The notes under the pieces were generated by a model. The model was not told the DNA's origin. It searched no databases and was given only the letters and a program-made list of their open reading frames with translations. A stretch of DNA of 64,000 nucleotides from positions 3,526,501-3,590,500 of the forward strand of contig JBBCGG010000001.1 of the NCBI GenBank assembly GCA_037200525.1, in the 5' to 3' direction. Positions 24,949 through 33,948 of the stretch are shown here, piece by piece. The translations under genes were made by a program, and so were the position numbers. How positions within the stretch are numbered: the first letter of the stretch is position 1; every line of letters starts with the position of its first letter. This DNA is from Methylocella sp. Lineage in GTDB: Bacteria > Pseudomonadota > Alphaproteobacteria > Rhizobiales > Beijerinckiaceae.

Positions 24949-25815
24949 GTGGAGCATGTGATCGCCGAACATGGCGTTCCCGAGCGGTTCGCTTGCCGGG
25001 TTCTCGGTCAGCATCGCTCCACGCAGCGCAAGGTTCCGACCAAGCCCGATGACGAAGCGGCATTGACCGCCGACATCACGGCGCTCGCCATCCAGTACGG
25101 CCGCTATGGCTACCGCCGCATCACGGCGATGTTGTGGGAGCGAGGCTGGAAGGTCAACGTCAAACGGGTCGAGCGGATCTGGCGACGCGAGGGGCTGAAA
25201 GTTCCGGCCAGACAACCCAAGCGCGGGCGTCTCTGGCTCAATGACGGCTCGTGCGTCCGGCTGCGCCCGCAATGCCCCAACCACGTCTGGTCCTATGACT
25301 TCGTCGAGGACCGCACTCATGATGGCAGGAAATATCGCATGCTGAATATCATCGACGAATTTACCCGCGAATGCATCGCGATCAGGATTAACCGGAAGCT
25401 GAAGGCAGCGGACGTCATCGACGTTCTCTCGGACCTCTTCATCTTGCGAGGGGTTCCGATCCACATTCGTTCCGACAACGGCCCGGAGTTCATCGCCAAG
25501 GCGTTGCGTGACTGGATTGCCGCCGTCGGCGCGAAGACCGCCTACATCATGCCGGGCAGTCCCTGGGAGAACGGCTATTGCGAGAGCTTCAACTCGAAGC
25601 TGCGCGACGAGCTTTTGAATGGTGAAATCTTCTACACTCTCAAGGAGGCGAAGGTCGTCATTGAGCGATGGCGACGCCACTACAACACCGTGCGCCCGCA
25701 CTCATCGCTGGGCTACAAGCCGCCAGCCCCGGAGACCCTGCAATGGCCGGCTTCGCAATCCGGACCAGCTTCGCCCGCCACGCCAGCAATAGCGCCAGGG
25801 CCGACAATGCACTAA
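24949..25815 (+). CDS. IS407-like transposase OrfB, copy 2
   Basis: 288 residues, rve-type DDE core as in copy 1 (WSYDFVED, IRSDNGPEF, WENGYCESFN). Frame open; probably expressed as a frameshift fusion with OrfA. Three residue differences from copy 1. Confidence 0.9.
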   Translation: MEHVIAEHGVPERFACRVLGQHRSTQRKVPTKPDDEAALTADITALAIQYGRYGYRRITAMLWERGWKVNVKRVERIWRREGLKVPARQPKRGRLWLNDGSCVRLRPQCPNHVWSYDFVEDRTHDGRKYRMLNIIDEFTRECIAIRINRKLKAADVIDVLSDLFILRGVPIHIRSDNGPEFIAKALRDWIAAVGAKTAYIMPGSPWENGYCESFNSKLRDELLNGEIFYTLKEAKVVIERWRRHYNTVRPHSSLGYKPPAPETLQWPASQSGPASPATPAIAPGPTMH

Positions 25816-25983
25816 CATTCAAACTGGATCACCCCATGGGGGCAGGCCAGGCCTATCGCCGTCTAGCGCAAAAGCTCCATCCTGACCGTGGCGGATCAAC
25901 TGCGGCAATGGCCGAACTGAATGAAGCCCGCGATGAAGCGCAGCGTCGATGACCGCCGCCCGAGATCAAGCCCGAAAGGAACG

Positions 25984-26172
25984 ATGGATATGAGCGCTTA
26001 CAAGGCTGAAGATTTGGCGAAGTCACTCAACCAAGTCCATGCCTGCATAGACGGGCAATATGTGCCGGCGCGCCCGATCAACTACAGATGCGATACGCCC
26101 TGGATGCGCATCCGACTGGCTTGGGCCGTGCTCACCGGAAAGATGGATGCAATCAAATGGTGGAAGCAATGA
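25984..26172 (+). CDS. Small prophage protein of unknown function
   Basis: 62 residues from MDMSAYKAEDLAKSLNQVHA; AAGGA lies upstream. Aromatic C-terminus (WMRIRLAWAVLTGKMDAIKW). The stop overlaps the next gene's ATG. Confidence 0.6.
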   Translation: MDMSAYKAEDLAKSLNQVHACIDGQYVPARPINYRCDTPWMRIRLAWAVLTGKMDAIKWWKQ

Positions 26173-27098
26173 CCGAGCACACCCCCACCCCCACCAGCCC
26201 CATGCGCAGCGACAGCGCCTACGAAGCAGAGATCGCAGGGCTCAAGAATAGAGTGGATGGCCTTGATCAGGAAAACGCGCGTCTAAACGCACGTCTCGTC
26301 GCCGTGGAAAAGGAGCGTGACGTTTTAGCCAAGCGCTTCAATGGCCTCAATGCCATCATCTCAACCGCCTGCGCGGCTTCCGATGCGGTCGAAGCGGCAG
26401 TGGAGGGCTACGACAGCGTTAACCCGTCATTCTATATGAACGACCACCCTAAGGCCATGCAAGCCGCGCTCACAGCGGCCAATCTTAAAGCGATCAAGAT
26501 CATCGAAGATGCGCAAGCGGCTCCGGACGCGGTGGAGGCGATGGAAAACGCGTTTTGGGAATGTGATGGAAATACTAGCGACAGCCTCAAGGCTGCGCTC
26601 ACAGCAGCCAACATCAACATTGCAGCCGAGCGCGAGCCGGTGGCGGTCGACGAAGTTGAACGGGTTGCCCGAATGATCGCGCGCCGTCTCGGCCACAATG
26701 ACGACGAGGGAATGTACTGGGACAGGTATGTTCTGCCCGCACGGCTTATCGCGGAGCATTACGCCGCTGTGCGCGAGCTCGCCGAGAAGGCCGAGGCCGA
26801 GCGGGATGCGGTCCTCTTCGCCAACAAAGACCTGAAGCTTCATTGGGATGTGTTGAAGGCGGAATACGACAAGGTCATTGCCGAGCGGGATAGGCTGAGC
26901 GAAGTCATCCGGCTCGCGCATCTTCAGGACTCGGTGAACGATTGCTATCAGGGCCGAAGCTCGACGATGGAAGACATCTTCGGCAAGGCGCCTGCCTATT
27001 CATCGGCGCGCTATCCCGCATGGCATACGGCGGAGCACTGGAGACGCGGCAGTATCGACCCATTCGCCGCGCCGGTCGATGGAGAGAGCAAGCCATGA
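26169..27098 (+). CDS. Coiled-coil prophage protein with internal repeat
   Basis: 309 residues from MTEHTPTPTSPMRSDSAYEA. Coiled coil at about 18-60 (LDQENARLNARLVAVEKERD) and again at 215-260. Two similar segments in between, AMQAALTAANLKAIKII and SLKAALTAANINIAAE, each preceded by a DAVEA-type block, indicate an internal duplication. Looks structural or regulatory; no catalytic motif. Confidence 0.65.
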   Translation: MTEHTPTPTSPMRSDSAYEAEIAGLKNRVDGLDQENARLNARLVAVEKERDVLAKRFNGLNAIISTACAASDAVEAAVEGYDSVNPSFYMNDHPKAMQAALTAANLKAIKIIEDAQAAPDAVEAMENAFWECDGNTSDSLKAALTAANINIAAEREPVAVDEVERVARMIARRLGHNDDEGMYWDRYVLPARLIAEHYAAVRELAEKAEAERDAVLFANKDLKLHWDVLKAEYDKVIAERDRLSEVIRLAHLQDSVNDCYQGRSSTMEDIFGKAPAYSSARYPAWHTAEHWRRGSIDPFAAPVDGESKP

Positions 27099-27262
27099 TC
27101 GTCAAATATTGGATTGATCGGGGTGTCTCTGGAAACGACATCGAAGACGAAATCGAGCTTGACGATGACGCCACCGACCATGAAATCGACGAAGCCGTCA
27201 AGGAAGAGATGTGCAACGTCATCTCTTACGGCTGGGAGAAGAAGGACAGCCCCAATGGATGA
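27095..27262 (+). CDS. Small acidic prophage protein
   Basis: 55 residues, MIVKYWIDRGVSGNDIEDEI. Highly acidic (DIEDEIELDDDATDHEIDEA), as in DNA-mimic or inhibitor proteins, though nothing proves that role. ATGA overlap upstream; the next gene starts inside its end. Confidence 0.6.
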   Translation: MIVKYWIDRGVSGNDIEDEIELDDDATDHEIDEAVKEEMCNVISYGWEKKDSPNG

Positions 27263-27536
27263 TTTACGTGAGCGCATTGCGAAGGCGATCTACGAATCTG
27301 AAGACGACATTGAGGCTGTCATGGCCATCATCGAACCCGAACTCGCCGCCATCCGCCAGAGCACGCTTGAGGCGGTACGGGAGAAGGCTGGCTTATTCCA
27401 TCGGAACGAAGCTGAAAGTCTGCGCAAGACAGCATCTAAAAATCCTCCCGGCGAGGGACGTCTTGCGCTCGTCTACAAGGCTGCGGAGCACATTGAATAT
27501 GCCGAGGCTATCGAGAAATTGGAGCTAGGCGAATGA
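27255..27536 (+). CDS. Small prophage protein of unknown function
   Basis: 93 residues, MDDLRERIAKAIYESEDDIE. Mostly alpha-helical and charged; no recognised domain. Overlaps both neighbours. Confidence 0.6.
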   Translation: MDDLRERIAKAIYESEDDIEAVMAIIEPELAAIRQSTLEAVREKAGLFHRNEAESLRKTASKNPPGEGRLALVYKAAEHIEYAEAIEKLELGE

Positions 27537-28168
27537 GCTACGACGCAATTTACTCGGCCACACTGTCAGAAGTCACGCGTCTTCACGAAACCATCGCTGC
27601 CAAAGACGCCGAGCTGGCTGCATTGCAAGCTGACCATGACAAGCTGTCGGCAGCTTATGGCGAGATGTACACGGAGCTGGCGTTGATGCGGGAGGCGCTG
27701 GAGCCGTTCGCAAGGACGCCGTGGCTTTCCGAAATCGAGGAAGATGATCTCGTTATCTACAGCAATGGTGGTCAGGTTTTGACATGGGACGACCTACGCC
27801 GCGCCCGCGCCGCCCTTCAGGCGGTGTCGTCGCAACAGATGAGCGACGCAAACTGCAATACCGATGCAGCACGCGACGTGATCGCCGAACGCAAGCGGCA
27901 AGTCGAAGTAGAGGGTTGGACGCCGGAGCATGACAACCTGCTCCGCAAAGGCGAACTGGCCCTTGCAGCCGCTGCGTATGCCTTTGCGACGACGGATTCA
28001 GACAAGAGCCGATCCGCGGGCTTGAGGCCTCTTTGGTGGCCATGGTCGCTGTCGTGGTGGAAGCCGACTACGCGCCGCCGAGACCTGGTCAAAGCTGGCG
28101 CCTTGATCCTCGCCGAGATCGAGCGCTTAGACCGCGCCGCCCTTCAGGCGAGTAAGGAAAAGGCATGA
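27533..28168 (+). CDS. Prophage protein with DUF-like EGWTPEHD domain
   Basis: 211 residues. N-terminal coiled coil (LHETIAAKDAELAALQADHD). The C-terminal domain has VIAERKRQVEVEGWTPEHDN, LLRKGELALAAAAYA, a Trp-rich WWPWSLSWWKP and LVKAGALILAEIERLDRA, a block common in phages of this group and related to nucleotide-pyrophosphohydrolase-associated phage proteins (recollection). Enzymatic role not established. Confidence 0.7.
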   Translation: MSYDAIYSATLSEVTRLHETIAAKDAELAALQADHDKLSAAYGEMYTELALMREALEPFARTPWLSEIEEDDLVIYSNGGQVLTWDDLRRARAALQAVSSQQMSDANCNTDAARDVIAERKRQVEVEGWTPEHDNLLRKGELALAAAAYAFATTDSDKSRSAGLRPLWWPWSLSWWKPTTRRRDLVKAGALILAEIERLDRAALQASKEKA

Positions 28169-28881
28169 GCGACCGCCCTATCCCATTCAGCGCGCCGATG
28201 ATCCGGGCTTTGCTCGACGGCCGGAAGACGCAGACCAGAAGAATCATAAAGCCGCAGCCGCTAGCCGAAGCAGTCGCCGATGGCTCTTTCATGCGGGATG
28301 CGAACGCTTTGATCTCGCCGCGACCAATTCGTTGGAGTGTAGGCGACCACCTATGGGTGCGCGAATCTCTAAAGGCTTACAATCTTGATATGGGAGCAAT
28401 GCTTGGGCTCTCTGAGCCTTTGGCCGACGTAGACATGATGAGAGGGGATCTTTGCGCCTCTTACGCCGCCGATGATGAGCCCTGCCGCAATGATTTCGAA
28501 TTTGATTTTTCGTGGGTATGGAAGCGTTCGACGTTGCCGTCCATCCACATGCCGCGCGGATTTTCGCGCCTGACGCTGATCGTGAGCGACGTGCGCGTCC
28601 AGCGCTTGCAGGACATCAGCGAAGAGGATGTGATCGCTGAGGGTATCGACTGCGCCGCAAACGACTTCGGGAACGGCCCGGCATATTGCGATTATGGGTC
28701 GGCTCATATCGAAGACACCGCAGAATGGTTCAGCAGCCCGATCGACAGCTATCGTAGCCTGTGGACGAGCCTTCATGGCGCTATCTCATGGGCGGGAAAC
28801 CCCTGGATCGCGGCCCTCACCTTCACCGTCAACCGCGTAAACATCGACGCGCTGCCCGCGCTCGAGAAAGGCCAAGCCTGA
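28165..28881 (+). CDS. ASCH-domain prophage protein
   Basis: 238 residues. IPFSAPMIRALLDGRKTQTR, then RRIIKP, SVGDHLWVRESLKAY and the C-terminal LTLIVSDVRVQRLQDISEED, VIAEGI, NPWIAALTF are the standard phage ASCH arrangement. ASCH domains bind RNA or modified nucleosides; the phage proteins are uncharacterised. Overlaps the previous gene by 4 bases. Confidence 0.9.
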   Translation: MSDRPIPFSAPMIRALLDGRKTQTRRIIKPQPLAEAVADGSFMRDANALISPRPIRWSVGDHLWVRESLKAYNLDMGAMLGLSEPLADVDMMRGDLCASYAADDEPCRNDFEFDFSWVWKRSTLPSIHMPRGFSRLTLIVSDVRVQRLQDISEEDVIAEGIDCAANDFGNGPAYCDYGSAHIEDTAEWFSSPIDSYRSLWTSLHGAISWAGNPWIAALTFTVNRVNIDALPALEKGQA

Positions 28882-28884
28882 ACC

Positions 28885-29337
28885 ATGAGCCGCGCCTCGA
28901 CTCTCTCGATCGACCAAGTTGGCCCGAATACCCCAATCAGGCTATCGGTCGCGGCTGATCTGGCCTTTCCTGACGGCTCGATGACCGTCTCGGGCTTGCG
29001 TCGGGAGCGCGACCGTGGAACTTTAATTGTGGAAAGGATCGCGGGCCGCGAATATACCACCCTCGAAGCGATCGGAAAGATGAGAGAAAAATGCCGAGGC
29101 CCTCAAAAGGAGCCCGTCTATGGCCCAGGCCAGAACAAAGGCACCCCGAAACTGGGAAGATCATCGAAAAAGCCCAATGGGTTATCCGAGACGGGGGCCG
29201 CTCAAAACGCACAGGCTGCGCTCTTGAAGCAATTGGAGAGGCGGAGAAGCAGCTCGCCGACTATATTACCGGGAAACACGAAGCAGACCGGACGCCAGAA
29301 CGTCGTGCCTCTGAGATCGACCTCGCCGACGTCCTGA
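28885..29337 (+). CDS. Excisionase-like DNA-binding protein
   Basis: 150 residues if read to the stop at 29337. The N-terminal half, PIRLSVAADLAFPDGSMTVS, GLRRERDRGTLIVERIAGRE, YTTLEAIGKMREKCR, matches the MerR/Xis-like helix-turn-helix proteins that precede rhizobial phage integrases. The C-terminal half is low-complexity and overlaps the integrase gene in another frame (29091 start). It would favour excisive recombination. Confidence 0.78.
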   Translation: MSRASTLSIDQVGPNTPIRLSVAADLAFPDGSMTVSGLRRERDRGTLIVERIAGREYTTLEAIGKMREKCRGPQKEPVYGPGQNKGTPKLGRSSKKPNGLSETGAAQNAQAALLKQLERRRSSSPTILPGNTKQTGRQNVVPLRSTSPTS

Positions 29338-29786
29338 GCATTTACGACGCCGACATTGTCGCCAAGCACGCGAGACCGAAAGAGACGGCTTCCCGCTTGA
29401 TCGCTCTCACCAAATTTTGGGGCGATAAGAAACTTTCCGACGTCAACGGACAATCCTGCCGCGAATATGCGCGAACGCGGACCAGCCAAGCTTCCGCGAG
29501 GCGCGAGCTCGAGGATTTGCGTTCTGCGATCAATCATCATCTCGAGGAAGGCCTATCGACTGAGATCATCAAGGTCGTCCTGCCGGATAAGTCGCCGCCG
29601 CGGGAGCGCTGGCTGACTCGCGACGAAGCCGCCAAATTGATTTGGGCCGCCTGGCGCTATCGAGAGACTCAGAAAGGCCACGAGACGGGCAGGAAGTCGC
29701 GGCAGCACATTGCCCGTTTTATTCTGGTTGGTCTCTACACCGGGACACGAGCGGCCGCGATTTGCGGCGCCTCCTTCGTGGCTGGG

Positions 29787-30619
29787 CGCTCAGGACTCAT
29801 TGATTGAGATAGAAGAGGACGGCGGCTGCGATGCAGATGGCGGAGAAGAAGGTGTGGGCGCATCGATCATAGCGGGTTGCGATGCGCCGCCAGTCCTTGA
29901 GCTTGGCGAACATGTTCTCGATTTTGTGACGCTGGCGGTAGAGCGTCTTGTCATAGGCAATGGGAAGCTTGCGGCTTCTGGTTGGCGGGATGCAGGGCTC
30001 GACGCCCCTGGCCTTCAGCGCGGCGCGGAACCAGTTGCTGTCGTAGCCCCTGTCGGCGATCAACATTGAAGCGGGCGGTAAAGCCTTGAGCATCAGCCGC
30101 GCGCCCTTGTGGTCGCTCATCTGGCCCTCCGAGAGCAACATGACGAGGGGCTTGCCGGCGCCGTCGCAAACGACGTGGAGCTTCGAGTTCAGTCCGCCTT
30201 TCGTGCGCCCGATACGGCGGGGAAGAGCCCCTTTTTGAGCAGGCTCGCCGCTGTGCGATGCGCCTTCAGATGCGTGGCGTCGATCATGATGCGCTCGGGC
30301 TTTGGACCTTCGCCAGCGAGCGCGGCGAATATGCGGTCGAAGACGCCGAGCCGGCTCCAGCGGATGAAGCGATTGTAAAGCGTCTTGTGCGGCCCGTAAT
30401 CCTTGGGCGCATCTTTCCATTGCAGGCCGTTGCGGATCACATAGACGATTCCGCTGACCACCCGACGGTCGTCAACCCGCGGAACGCCATGCGACAGAGG
30501 AAAATGCGGCGCAAGCCGCGCCATCTGCCGCTCGCCCAACAAAAACAAATCACTCATCCCAGCCTCCCCATGCGGAGACCAGGAATCACATCTCAGGCAA
30601 ATTTAATAGGTCCTGAGCC
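29787..30619 (-). mobile_element. IS5-family element (IS427-type), copy 2, in integrase
   Basis: Same element as 6522-7360, inverted. The right end keeps CTAG (30619-30622); the left end reads GGGC-GCTCAGGACT, three bases (TAG) shorter than expected, a small end deletion. Transposase proteins are identical to copy 1 in both frames. Confidence 0.9.
29797..30557 (-). CDS. IS5-family transposase, two frames (copy 2)
   Basis: Frame 1 30189-30557 (MSDLFLLGERQMARLAPHFP...) and frame 2 ending 29797 (...AAAVLFYLNQ). Same sequence and frameshift layout as the copy at 6587-7347. Confidence 0.85.
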
Positions 30620-31144
30620 TAGGTCACGGCTTCCTCGATCTGGACCGCGCTTTATTCTATCGCAAGGCCGCCGGCGAACGCGAGACGAAGAAGCGGCAGC
30701 CCCCAGTTCGCTTATCCAAGCGACTCAATGCCCATTTGCGCCGCTGGCGGGATAAGGGAATTTCACGAGAATTTGCGGTCGAATGGTATGGGGAACAGAT
30801 CGGAAGGGTGAACAAGGCGTTCTCCCGCGCCGTTGCCGATGCTGGGCTTGGCCAAGATGTGACGCCGCACGTCCTGCGGCACACGGCCGCGACTTGGTCA
30901 ATGCAGAACGGCACCGACCTTTGGGAAGCCGCCGACTTGCTCGGCATGACGGTCAAGACGCTCGAGCGAGTTTACGGCCACCACCATCCGAACTATCAAA
31001 AGGACGCGGCGGATAATCTCAGCAAATCTCCTGGACGAGCCGTCCGCACAGATACCGCACAGAAATCACGTGAACAAACAGGGACAAACGCGAACAATCC
31101 AAAAAAAAACAGTCGATAATTCATATACTTACGGAAGCCTAACG

Positions 31145-31191
31145 CGTTCGGGACGAGGGGGTCGGAGGTTCGAATCCTCTCACTCCGACCA
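31145..31191 (+). tRNA. Partial tRNA-Pro(CGG): prophage attachment-site remnant
   Basis: The sequence from the anticodon loop (TTCGGGA, anticodon CGG) through T-arm GGAGG-TTCGAAT-CCTCT, acceptor CACTCCG, A and CCA matches the 3' 47 nucleotides of tRNA-Pro(CGG). The D-arm and 5' half are absent: the bases before 31145 do not pair. This is the distal att copy left by integration into the 3' end of a tRNA gene, directly beside the integrase. The full tRNA should lie at the other prophage end, which is not in this window. Confidence 0.85.
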
Positions 31192-31237
31192 ATTAAATCA
31201 ACCACTTAGCCATCACCATGAAAGACAAAAAAGACGC

Positions 31238-31277
31238 GGTGGACCTTTGGTGGACCGCTGGTGGACTTTCGGTGGAC
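31238..31277. repeat. Four GGTGGAC repeats at 11-bp period
   Basis: GGTGGAC at 31238, 31249, 31260 and 31271, each separated by 4 bases (CTTT, CGCT, TTTC). It lies 47 bases beyond the att CCA, on the chromosomal side. One copy per helical turn would place all on one DNA face. A 20-codon frame from 31218 runs through it but has no other support. Confidence 0.7.
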
Positions 31278-31749
31278 TAAATTCAGGCAAAAAAGACCGC
31301 CGCGGTGCCGCGGGACGCCAGGGCCCCGGGGAAAGCGTCGTTGCGTTAGTCCCCCGCCGCTGAACGGCGCGCAGATCTGAGCATGGCAAGAGCCACTCCC
31401 AACCATCGGCTATTTCGATTTCGACGCACACAACTTTCCCAACGAAATGGCTTCATCCACGTCCCGCACGACCGGCAACTTGTTCGCTCGGGATGCGGCG
31501 GCGCCACGTTTGCGTCATGCCCAACTGGCGGCGGACGTCGCGCCTGGAAATGGGAAAACTTCTCATGGGCGCTGGGCAGAAAATGGATGAGGCATAATAA
31601 TCGGGCCAGAAAAGCGGCCGCAAGAAATTTGGCCAGGATTGGAAGGAATATTGTTAGGCTCGTGAGCTGCAGCGCCGGGAGAGGATAGGCCTGGAGGAAG
31701 CGGAATTGCGCCGCTGCTGATAGCAACTTGCCAAGAGGCGGTTCGCAAA
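31278..31749. other. Intergenic, no convincing gene
   Basis: 472 bases between the att site and the glycosyltransferase. Open frames on both strands (31383-31688 plus, 31346-31726 minus) have no recognisable domain. Promoter of the glycosyltransferase probably lies near the right end; no clear boxes seen. Confidence 0.4.
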
Positions 31750-33063
31750 ATGCGCATATCGATCATGGGAATCGGCTCACGCGGCGACATTCAACCTTCG
31801 CTCGCGCTCGCCCAAACTCTCGCGCGCCGAGGACATAGCATCAAGGTCATCACGCATCCCTGTTTTGCCGATCTCGCTGCTGGCCGGGGATTTGATTTTA
31901 TGCCCTTGGCGACAATGGAAGGCGGATTTGCCGGGCTAAAGCGAAGAAAAAGCTCCATCAAAGCTCTTCGTTCAATCAACGAGTTTTGGGACGCGATCGA
32001 TCCGGCGAAGCGCTATTACCTCGAGTGGAGCAGGCAATTTCGTGACCTAGCGGCAGGATCTGATTGCGTCATCGGAACCGTGCTCGCCGCTTTCTTAGCC
32101 GCCACTATGGGTAAGCATTGGAAAATCCCCTTCATTCAGGCGTTTTTTCAGCCAATGATGCCCACACGGGCCTTTCCGAGCATTTTCTTATCCAACTTGC
32201 CCTTCGAGCTCCCTCGCGCCTACAATCGCATTTCCCATCAGGCCGTAAACCAGATTCTGTGGTCTGTGCTGCGCCCTTTTGCTCGTCAAAGTCTGCGCGA
32301 AGTTTGGCGCGATGATGAAACGCCTTGGCGCAGCCCGATACGCCCGATAGGGGATCCACAGCGACCAACCCTGATGGGGTTTAGCCGCTATGTCATTCCG
32401 CCGCCAGATGATTGGGATCCATCGGTTGAGATCACCGGCGCTTGGTTTTTGGACAGGCCGGATGGGTGGCGACCGCCTGATGGCCTCACGGCTTTCATCG
32501 AAGATGGACCGCCGCCGGTTTACGTTGGGTTCGGCAGCATGAATGTCAAAGATCCAGCGAAGATCGCCTCAATCGTGCTTTCCGCAATCGCCAAAACTGG
32601 CAGTCGGGCCGTCATCAGCGCCGGGTGGGGCGGTTTTCGGCCAACCGAATTGCCCTCCGGGGTTTTTGCTGTTGAAGACGTGCCGCATGACTGGCTTTTC
32701 CCGCGCATGGCTTCGATAGTCCATCATGGCGGCGCGGGGACAACCGCGGCCGCGCTCCGCGCCGGGCGTCCATCCGTCATTATCCCCTTTTTCGCAGACC
32801 AGCCATACTGGGCTTCTCGTCTGCGGGACCTTGGGGTAGCGCCCGCTGCACTGTCCTATCGCGAACTAAATGAAGCAGCGCTCACCGAGGCGGCAGCACG
32901 CTGCTTAAAGGATCAAGACATGCGGGCGAGAGCCGCGCGCCTCGGCAAACTCATTGAAGCGGAAAATGGCGTCGAAAGAGCAGCCGATGTCGTCGAACGG
33001 ATCGTCCGCAGCGCTCAGCCGTCCTCAGTCGGCGCCTCTATCAGCGGCTGCTCGGGAGATTAG
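31750..33063 (+). CDS. Glycosyltransferase, GT1 family (sterol/MGT-like)
   Basis: 437 residues. N-terminal GT28-like fold begins MRISIMGIGSRGDIQPSLAL, LAQTLARRGHSIKVITHP. The C-terminal nucleotide-sugar site is clear: PVYVGFGSMNVKDP, VFAVEDVPHDWLFPRMASIV, HHGGAGTTAAALRAGRPSVI and IPFFADQPYWASRL. It transfers a sugar from a nucleotide donor to a lipid or small molecule, in the cytosol or at the membrane. A methyltransferase gene converges on it 33 bases downstream. Substrate cannot be assigned. Confidence 0.93.
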   Translation: MRISIMGIGSRGDIQPSLALAQTLARRGHSIKVITHPCFADLAAGRGFDFMPLATMEGGFAGLKRRKSSIKALRSINEFWDAIDPAKRYYLEWSRQFRDLAAGSDCVIGTVLAAFLAATMGKHWKIPFIQAFFQPMMPTRAFPSIFLSNLPFELPRAYNRISHQAVNQILWSVLRPFARQSLREVWRDDETPWRSPIRPIGDPQRPTLMGFSRYVIPPPDDWDPSVEITGAWFLDRPDGWRPPDGLTAFIEDGPPPVYVGFGSMNVKDPAKIASIVLSAIAKTGSRAVISAGWGGFRPTELPSGVFAVEDVPHDWLFPRMASIVHHGGAGTTAAALRAGRPSVIIPFFADQPYWASRLRDLGVAPAALSYRELNEAALTEAAARCLKDQDMRARAARLGKLIEAENGVERAADVVERIVRSAQPSSVGASISGCSGD

Positions 33064-33096
33064 GAATCCAAATTCGATGCTTACGCGCGCGGAAAA

Positions 33097-33798
33097 CTAC
33101 GCGCGCGCGGAAAACAATGCGGCGCAGCCCACAATCTCGATTGAGACCGATCGGAAGCGCTGACCAAGAGCGCGGCGTAGGCCATCGACGTCGTCGCTCT
33201 CATTCGAAAATATCCCCTTCCCATTATAAATTTCCATGAGGCGAATTGCAGTTCGGCTCCGAGCGACGCCGCCTTGCAGCAAGGTCGAGCCGAATACGAC
33301 GGCCCCCGGATTCATCAGCGCCTTGAGATGATCGAAAGCCGCCGACTTCGAGTCCATGGAGCCCGGAAGGCAGTGAAGGAGATAGTTGACGCCTATGGAG
33401 TCGAACTTCGCCCCATCTATCGAGATTAGCTCAAGGACATTTCGGATATAGGTTTCGGGCTTGTATCGCGCAATTCTGCGAGAAGCGAAGTCGAGCGTGT
33501 TCTTATTGAGATCCATCAACGCGATGCGCGGCGCGGTCGACGGAAATTGGCAGCGATCGAGGTAATAGCCAGTTCCCACCCCGACATCCAGATGATTTGC
33601 GGTGACGTGCTTGTTGTAGTGCTCTACGAGGCGCGGAGTGGGGCACTTCCAAATCAGACGATTGGAAATGGCAAGCACGACAAAATCGTAAAGCGCGAGC
33701 TTGCGCTTTGTGTAGACAGCCTGTCCTGCCGCTATCTGCTCGGAACTAACGCTCATAGCTTGCCTTTCCTGCGACTGCTGCGAAGCATGCTCTGTCAT
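33097..33798 (-). CDS. SAM-dependent methyltransferase, class I
   Basis: 233 residues. Motif I HLDVGVGTGYYLDRC, acidic motif II IALMDLNKNTLDFA and post-motif FDSIGVNYLLHCLPGSMDSK. A start at MSVSSEQIAAGQAVYTKRKL (33756) is also plausible. The size and KCPTPRLVEHYNKHV region resemble small-molecule methyltransferases of natural-product or lipid modification. Possibly linked functionally to the convergent glycosyltransferase (inference). Confidence 0.88.
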   Translation of the reverse strand: MTEHASQQSQERQAMSVSSEQIAAGQAVYTKRKLALYDFVVLAISNRLIWKCPTPRLVEHYNKHVTANHLDVGVGTGYYLDRCQFPSTAPRIALMDLNKNTLDFASRRIARYKPETYIRNVLELISIDGAKFDSIGVNYLLHCLPGSMDSKSAAFDHLKALMNPGAVVFGSTLLQGGVARSRTAIRLMEIYNGKGIFSNESDDVDGLRRALGQRFRSVSIEIVGCAALFSARA

Positions 33799-33948
33799 CC
33801 ATCTCGTAGAACCACCATCGGGAGCGGTAGGCCTTATAGATCAAGGAGCAATCAGCGTCACGCCGCCTAAAATCGAATGATGGCATGAGTTGCTTTCGGT
33901 TTCTTGACCGATGTCTCGCCAGCATGAAACGCTAAAGCGTTTCTCGCA

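Larger units (their letters stand above)
24580..25849 (+). mobile_element. IS3-family (IS407-like) insertion sequence, copy 2
   Basis: Ends TGGTCTGCCCCCTG and, inverted, TGGCCTGCCCCCAT; 4-bp target duplication GGCC on both sides, the usual size for the IS407 group. Inverted relative to copy 1 at 1503-2772. The perfect duplication shows it arrived by simple transposition. Confidence 0.95.
24115..25952 (+). pseudogene. J-domain (DnaJ-like) prophage protein, split by IS407-like copy 2
   Basis: 5' part 24115-24579 reads MTTAFPLSWPDGFPRTIRRE ... WWEVLGVERNATSNEVDGA. The 3' part after the element reads YRRLAQKLHPDRGGSTAAMA, then ELNEARDEAQRR, stop 25952. With the element and one GGCC removed the frame is continuous (about 190 residues) and the HPD motif of the J domain is intact. 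J proteins stimulate Hsp70; phage J proteins can recruit host DnaK for replication or assembly. The insertion falls between helix I and the HPD, so the J domain is destroyed. Confidence 0.88.
29091..31119 (+). pseudogene. Tyrosine-recombinase integrase, split by IS5-family element
   Basis: 5' part starts MPRPSKGARLWPRPEQRHPE, carries the core-binding domain (ARPKETASRLIALTKFWGDK) and the first catalytic Arg (YTGTRAAAI), then is cut at ...SFVAG near 29787. The 3' part resumes at 30620: LGHGFLDLDRALFYRKAAGE, HVLRHTAATWSMQNGTDLWE (H-x2-R) and ERVYGHHHPNY with the nucleophilic Tyr; stop 31119. Removing the element gives a continuous reading (AG-LGHGF) around CTAG. Without it the prophage cannot excise by itself. 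Confidence 0.9.

Noticed and set aside
1503-25849. A completed inversion between the two IS407-like copies
   Set aside because: Copy 2 keeps a matching GGCC duplication and rejoins its host gene in frame, so its flanks have not been exchanged.
31145-31191. A functional tRNA gene at the prophage end
   Set aside because: Only the 3' part is present; the D-arm and 5' acceptor strand are missing.
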